The notes below the pieces were generated by a model. The model did not search any database. It saw only the letters and a list, made by a program, of their open reading frames with translations, and had not been told where the DNA came from. Below are positions 61,632 to 64,000 of a stretch of DNA of 64,000 nt, piece by piece. The first letter of the stretch is position 1. Each line of letters opens with the position of its first letter. The stretch comes from Tepidanaerobacter acetatoxydans_A (GTDB taxonomy: Bacteria > Bacillota > Thermosediminibacteria > Thermosediminibacterales > Tepidanaerobacteraceae). Location of the stretch: assembly GCA_022840405.1 (NCBI GenBank), contig JALHJR010000001.1, positions 62,001 through 126,000 of the forward strand, written 5' to 3'. The position numbers and the translations under genes were made by a program.

Positions 61632-62141
61632 TCATACCTTAAATTTAAACCTATCTCCCGGGCATCTGGTGGAAGCATTCTTTACCTGCTTATGCCCGAT
61701 TACGTTTTCCCCCGGAATCTGATATATCTCCATCAGGTAAAAGACGAGCTTTTTCAAAGCCTCAGTTTGCCATGCAGTAGGTGCAATATGCCCTTTCTTG
61801 CCGGAAGGATTGTCCTTGGAGTCAAAGTTGCCGGTGAGGGCTACCCCGATGGATTGAAAATTCATGCTCTGAGCTGTGCAGTGAGCTCCCCTTGCAAAAT
61901 CCGGCCTGCCTTTTTCCACAGAACCATCGGCTCGGATTAGATAGTGATATCCGATACTTACTATAACTCCGTCCGAAACACGTTTAAATCCTCTCCTTGC
62001 ATATTCTTCTACCAAAGGCTTAGGTGAGGCAATCTTTATGCCAAAACCCCTTTCGGCATGGTACTTATCTATAGTGAGCGCCGGCACATCGAAACCTGCC
62101 GTATGGTGTATTACTATGAATCTCGGGTAAAGTCTTTCCAT
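61632..62141 (-). CDS. N-acetylmuramoyl-L-alanine amidase (Amidase_2/T7-lysozyme-like)
   Basis: 169 residues of the PGRP/Amidase_2 fold without signal peptide or wall-binding domain. RFIVIHHTAGF holds the first zinc His (12-13), IGYHYLIRADGSVEKGRPDFARGAHC the central strand, and VIGHKQVKNASTRCPGDRF the other His and the Cys ligand. It cleaves the bond between MurNAc and the stem peptide. The lack of a signal peptide recalls phage or germination-related amidases. It shares its strand with three small conserved genes just upstream (YvrJ, DUF2922, DUF1659). Confidence 0.88.
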   Translation of the reverse strand: MERLYPRFIVIHHTAGFDVPALTIDKYHAERGFGIKIASPKPLVEEYARRGFKRVSDGVIVSIGYHYLIRADGSVEKGRPDFARGAHCTAQSMNFQSIGVALTGNFDSKDNPSGKKGHIAPTAWQTEALKKLVFYLMEIYQIPGENVIGHKQVKNASTRCPGDRFKFKV

Positions 62142-62179
62142 ATGACCACTCCTCTCTAAAATTAATGATATTTTTCCAA

Positions 62180-62326
62180 CTAATTCTTTATGCCTTCGAT
62201 AACCTTGGCCAGCTCATAGATGCTACAGGTGAGGCTTTCAATCTTAGTTTCAACTCTTACCAAAAGGTAAATGGAAACGGCAATAGGGAATCCCACATTA
62301 GCTACATGAGCAACCAACTCATCCAT
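62180..62326 (-). CDS. YvrJ family small protein
   Basis: 48 residues, MDELVAHVANVGFPIAVSIY followed by LLVRVETKIESL and a short helical tail. This is the pattern of the YvrJ family: one membrane helix with a charged C-terminal helix. GGAGGATTTTT precedes the ATG. It lies between an amidase gene and DUF2922, a conserved neighbourhood in Clostridia. Function unknown. Confidence 0.8.
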   Translation of the reverse strand: MDELVAHVANVGFPIAVSIYLLVRVETKIESLTCSIYELAKVIEGIKN

Positions 62327-62390
62327 AAAAATCCTCCTTTCCATAGTAGTTTAGCCGGACACATCAAGTGCCCGGCAGGGATTTTTCTAA

Positions 62391-62615
62391 CTAACCGATA
62401 AGCTGTACAACTTCTTTCTGTATAAGGCGGGCTTCTACCGCTTCGATCAGGTCACCGCCTGTCGTTTCAAATACATTTTTTGTTACAATGTTATCCATCA
62501 AGGCTTGGACTTCATCGGCAGTAAGGTCATCCTTAGGGTCCTGCAGCGAAATCCTGGCATTTTTGCCCGCCCTATTCCTAAAAACAAGCTCCAGATTCGT
62601 ATCCACATTTTTCAC
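62391..62615 (-). CDS. DUF2922 family protein
   Basis: 74 residues. NLELVFRNRAGKNARISLQDPKDDLTADEVQALMDNIV is the typical DUF2922 sequence. GGGGAGG lies upstream of the ATG. It is the middle gene of the DUF1659-DUF2922-YvrJ trio. No known role. Confidence 0.82.
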   Translation of the reverse strand: MKNVDTNLELVFRNRAGKNARISLQDPKDDLTADEVQALMDNIVTKNVFETTGGDLIEAVEARLIQKEVVQLIG

Positions 62616-62652
62616 CTCCCCTCAAGATTTTATAGATTGGATTTACCATTTT

Positions 62653-62880
62653 CTAGACTATTTCGCTAAGCTCGCTTTCCACTGTCCGGCGAAATGCGTA
62701 TACCGGATGAATCTGAATGTCTGCCAACTGAGCTGCTATGCTCATCAGATCCTCATCAGTGGCACTAGTCTTTACATTGTTGAAAGACCTGGTTCTATAA
62801 ATGGATTTATTATTTTCATCCTTACCGGTTTCCACAACGATGCGAAGACTGGAATTTAAAGGTGTTGAAACTATCGCCAT
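62653..62880 (-). CDS. DUF1659 family protein
   Basis: 75 residues. LRIVVETGKDENNKSIYRTRSFNNVKTSATDEDLMSIAAQLADIQ fits DUF1659, a small beta-rich protein found beside DUF2922. GAAAGGAGGTGA precedes the ATG. A TATAAT-like box on the minus strand (62971-62976) may start this operon. Confidence 0.82.
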   Translation of the reverse strand: MAIVSTPLNSSLRIVVETGKDENNKSIYRTRSFNNVKTSATDEDLMSIAAQLADIQIHPVYAFRRTVESELSEIV

Positions 62881-63149
62881 ATCTTTTCACCTCCTTTCAT
62901 TTTTTTCCCACACCACTTAAAATCTCAGGCCACCTCCTTTAAAAGACTGCTGCGGTGTGTTTGTGATTTCATTATAGGGGAATACGAGAAAAAACAAAAA
63001 AGCCCAGCAGCCTTAAGTAGATAAGCCACCTAGCTTTACCAGACTATTTTTTAAGCAAGTTAGCTTGACAAATATGAGCAGCAGCAGCAACTCGTGCCAT
63101 CCTAATGAACCCAAACAGCCTACTTGCACCAAAACCATGAATAGTGAAC

Positions 63150-63320
63150 AATTTTTAGGGACGGTTCCAAATTATTCACTGATATCATAATTCATCTTCT
63201 GCTGCATAATTTATTACAAAAAGACGAGTAATCATAAAGATAGACAATAAAGGAGAATCATGGTAAAATAAATGTAAAATATTTAGGAACGGTTCTGAAT
63301 GAATAATTTAGAACCGTCCC
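63150..63320. repeat. REPIN-like repeat unit in the 598-base gap 62881-63478
   Basis: Three copies of the GGGACGGTTC core: GGGACGGTTCC at 63158-63168, GGAACGGTTCT at 63286-63296 and the inverted AGAACCGTCCC at 63310-63320. The last two form a local hairpin. The first and third, with flanking AAATTATTCA, face each other as long inverted repeats about 160 bases apart. The DNA between has no gene. Outside the unit the gap shows only a probable minus-strand promoter near 62971 and AT-rich sequence. Confidence 0.75.
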
Positions 63321-63478
63321 CAATCGTTCAATTATTCACAAATTATTCGCATCAAAAAAAGGAAAAACAGAATATAAGTCGAATAACTTATATACATAAA
63401 TAGGATTTTGGGGTAAATTAAATATATTATATATGCGTGAAAGGAGATAGGGTCTTATATTATAAGGAGGCAGCAGCT

Positions 63479-64000
63479 TTGATAGACATCCACAGCCATA
63501 TCTTACCAGATATCGACGATGGTTCGCCAGACCTTGAAACATCCGTAAAAATGGCAGAAATAGCAGTATCAGAGGGCATCACAGATATGATAGCCACACC
63601 ACATTTTATAGAAAAAGATAAAGAAACTGACAAAGCCGTGATTTTTAGTAAGGTTGAGGAATTAAACCATGAACTCAAACAGAGATCCATTGACCTTAAT
63701 ATACTGCCTGGCCAGGAAATATTCCTTACTCCCAGCGTTCCCGACCTATATGACAGAGGCAAGCTCATTACACTGTGTGATGGTGATAAATACCTGCTTG
63801 TTGAACTGCCCATGATGAGCATTCCTCTATATGCACTAGACGTGATTCACAGCCTAAAACTTCGAGGTCTAAATGTAGTTTTAGCTCATCCTGAAAGAAA
63901 TGTTGAAATTGCTCGAAACCCTTATAGACTAAGAGAATTTATAAAGATTGGCACTTTGATTCAGGTAAATTCCCTAAGCCTTATCGGTGCCCTAGGAAAA
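63479..64000 (+). CDS. CpsB/YwqE-type PHP tyrosine-protein phosphatase, truncated at window edge
   Basis: A manganese-dependent phosphatase of the PHP fold that dephosphorylates bacterial tyrosine kinases controlling capsule or exopolysaccharide synthesis. The metal motif DIHSHILPDIDDGSPDLETS begins at residue 3, ATPHFI follows, LPGQEIFLTP holds further ligands and LAHPERN closes the site. TTG start after AAGGAGG. 174 codons are visible and the frame runs off the right edge, so the C-terminus is missing. Exopolysaccharide genes probably follow. Confidence 0.9.
   Translation, partial: MIDIHSHILPDIDDGSPDLETSVKMAEIAVSEGITDMIATPHFIEKDKETDKAVIFSKVEELNHELKQRSIDLNILPGQEIFLTPSVPDLYDRGKLITLCDGDKYLLVELPMMSIPLYALDVIHSLKLRGLNVVLAHPERNVEIARNPYRLREFIKIGTLIQVNSLSLIGALGK

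Overview
The window looks like a chromosomal segment of a low-GC, anaerobic, endospore-forming Firmicute of the class Clostridia. The evidence is a gerKA-KB-KC spore-germination operon, MurT/GatD, NiaR/NiaX, FeoAB, a small ferredoxin, strong AGGAGG ribosome sites with many TTG/GTG starts, CtsR and LexA boxes of Gram-positive type, and the YvrJ/DUF2922/DUF1659 trio. The genus is not readable from the sequence alone; a Tepidanaerobacter/Thermosediminibacter-like organism would fit, but that is inference. No rRNA, tRNA, CRISPR array, intact insertion sequence or prophage was seen.

Layout. 0-6 kb: a sugar operon (end of a probable binding protein, ABC ATPase, permease, Gfo/Idh/MocA dehydrogenase, TIM-barrel isomerase, ROK kinase). 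6-11.9 kb: phenylacetate-CoA ligase with an ACT protein, murT-gatD for lipid II amidation, a C_GCAxxG_C_C protein, and the niacin pair niaX/niaR. 12-16.1 kb (minus): germination operon. 16.3-20.4 kb: lipoate ligase, a DtxR-family repressor and divergent feoAB. 20.5-29.4 kb: a hexose module with ROK repressor, ROK kinase, class II aldolase, PGI/PMI-type isomerase and PfkB kinase, followed by mglBAC. Together these could take a free hexose to triose phosphates. 29.5-32.8 kb: ferredoxin, KDPG aldolase, KDG kinase and an FMN hydroxy-acid enzyme. 32.9-38.4 kb: RsuA-type pseudouridine synthase, a polysaccharide deacetylase, then a nitrilase-fold protein without two catalytic residues, a DUF815 ATPase and TruD. 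38.5-42 kb: MacAB-like efflux system. 42-45.9 kb: an AT-rich accessory segment with a 1035-residue SF1 helicase-like protein and a broken remnant. 46-56.5 kb: a 13-gene phosphonate/C-P lyase operon (phnDCEE-GHIJKLM plus a metal-dependent TIM-barrel protein and an acetyltransferase). 56.7-62.9 kb: SDH-type protease, methylglyoxal synthase, ClpB under a CtsR box, a LexA-box-controlled ComK-like gene, an amidase and three small conserved genes. The window ends inside a CpsB/YwqE-type PHP phosphatase gene.

Most interesting points: (1) the phn operon lacks recognisable phnN and phnP but carries an endonuclease-IV-fold protein with a full set of metal ligands, a candidate replacement for the PhnP cyclic phosphodiesterase; (2) a perfect 70-bp palindrome and related GGGACGGTTC repeats, one inside the truD reading frame and one forming a REPIN-like unit near 63.2 kb; (3) a near-consensus LexA box inside the promoter of a ComK-like gene; (4) a roughly 3-kb patch over mglBAC where T and G are strongly avoided at third codon positions and in the intergenic DNA; (5) the large helicase island; (6) a nitrilase-superfamily protein that keeps Cys but has lost the catalytic Glu and Lys.
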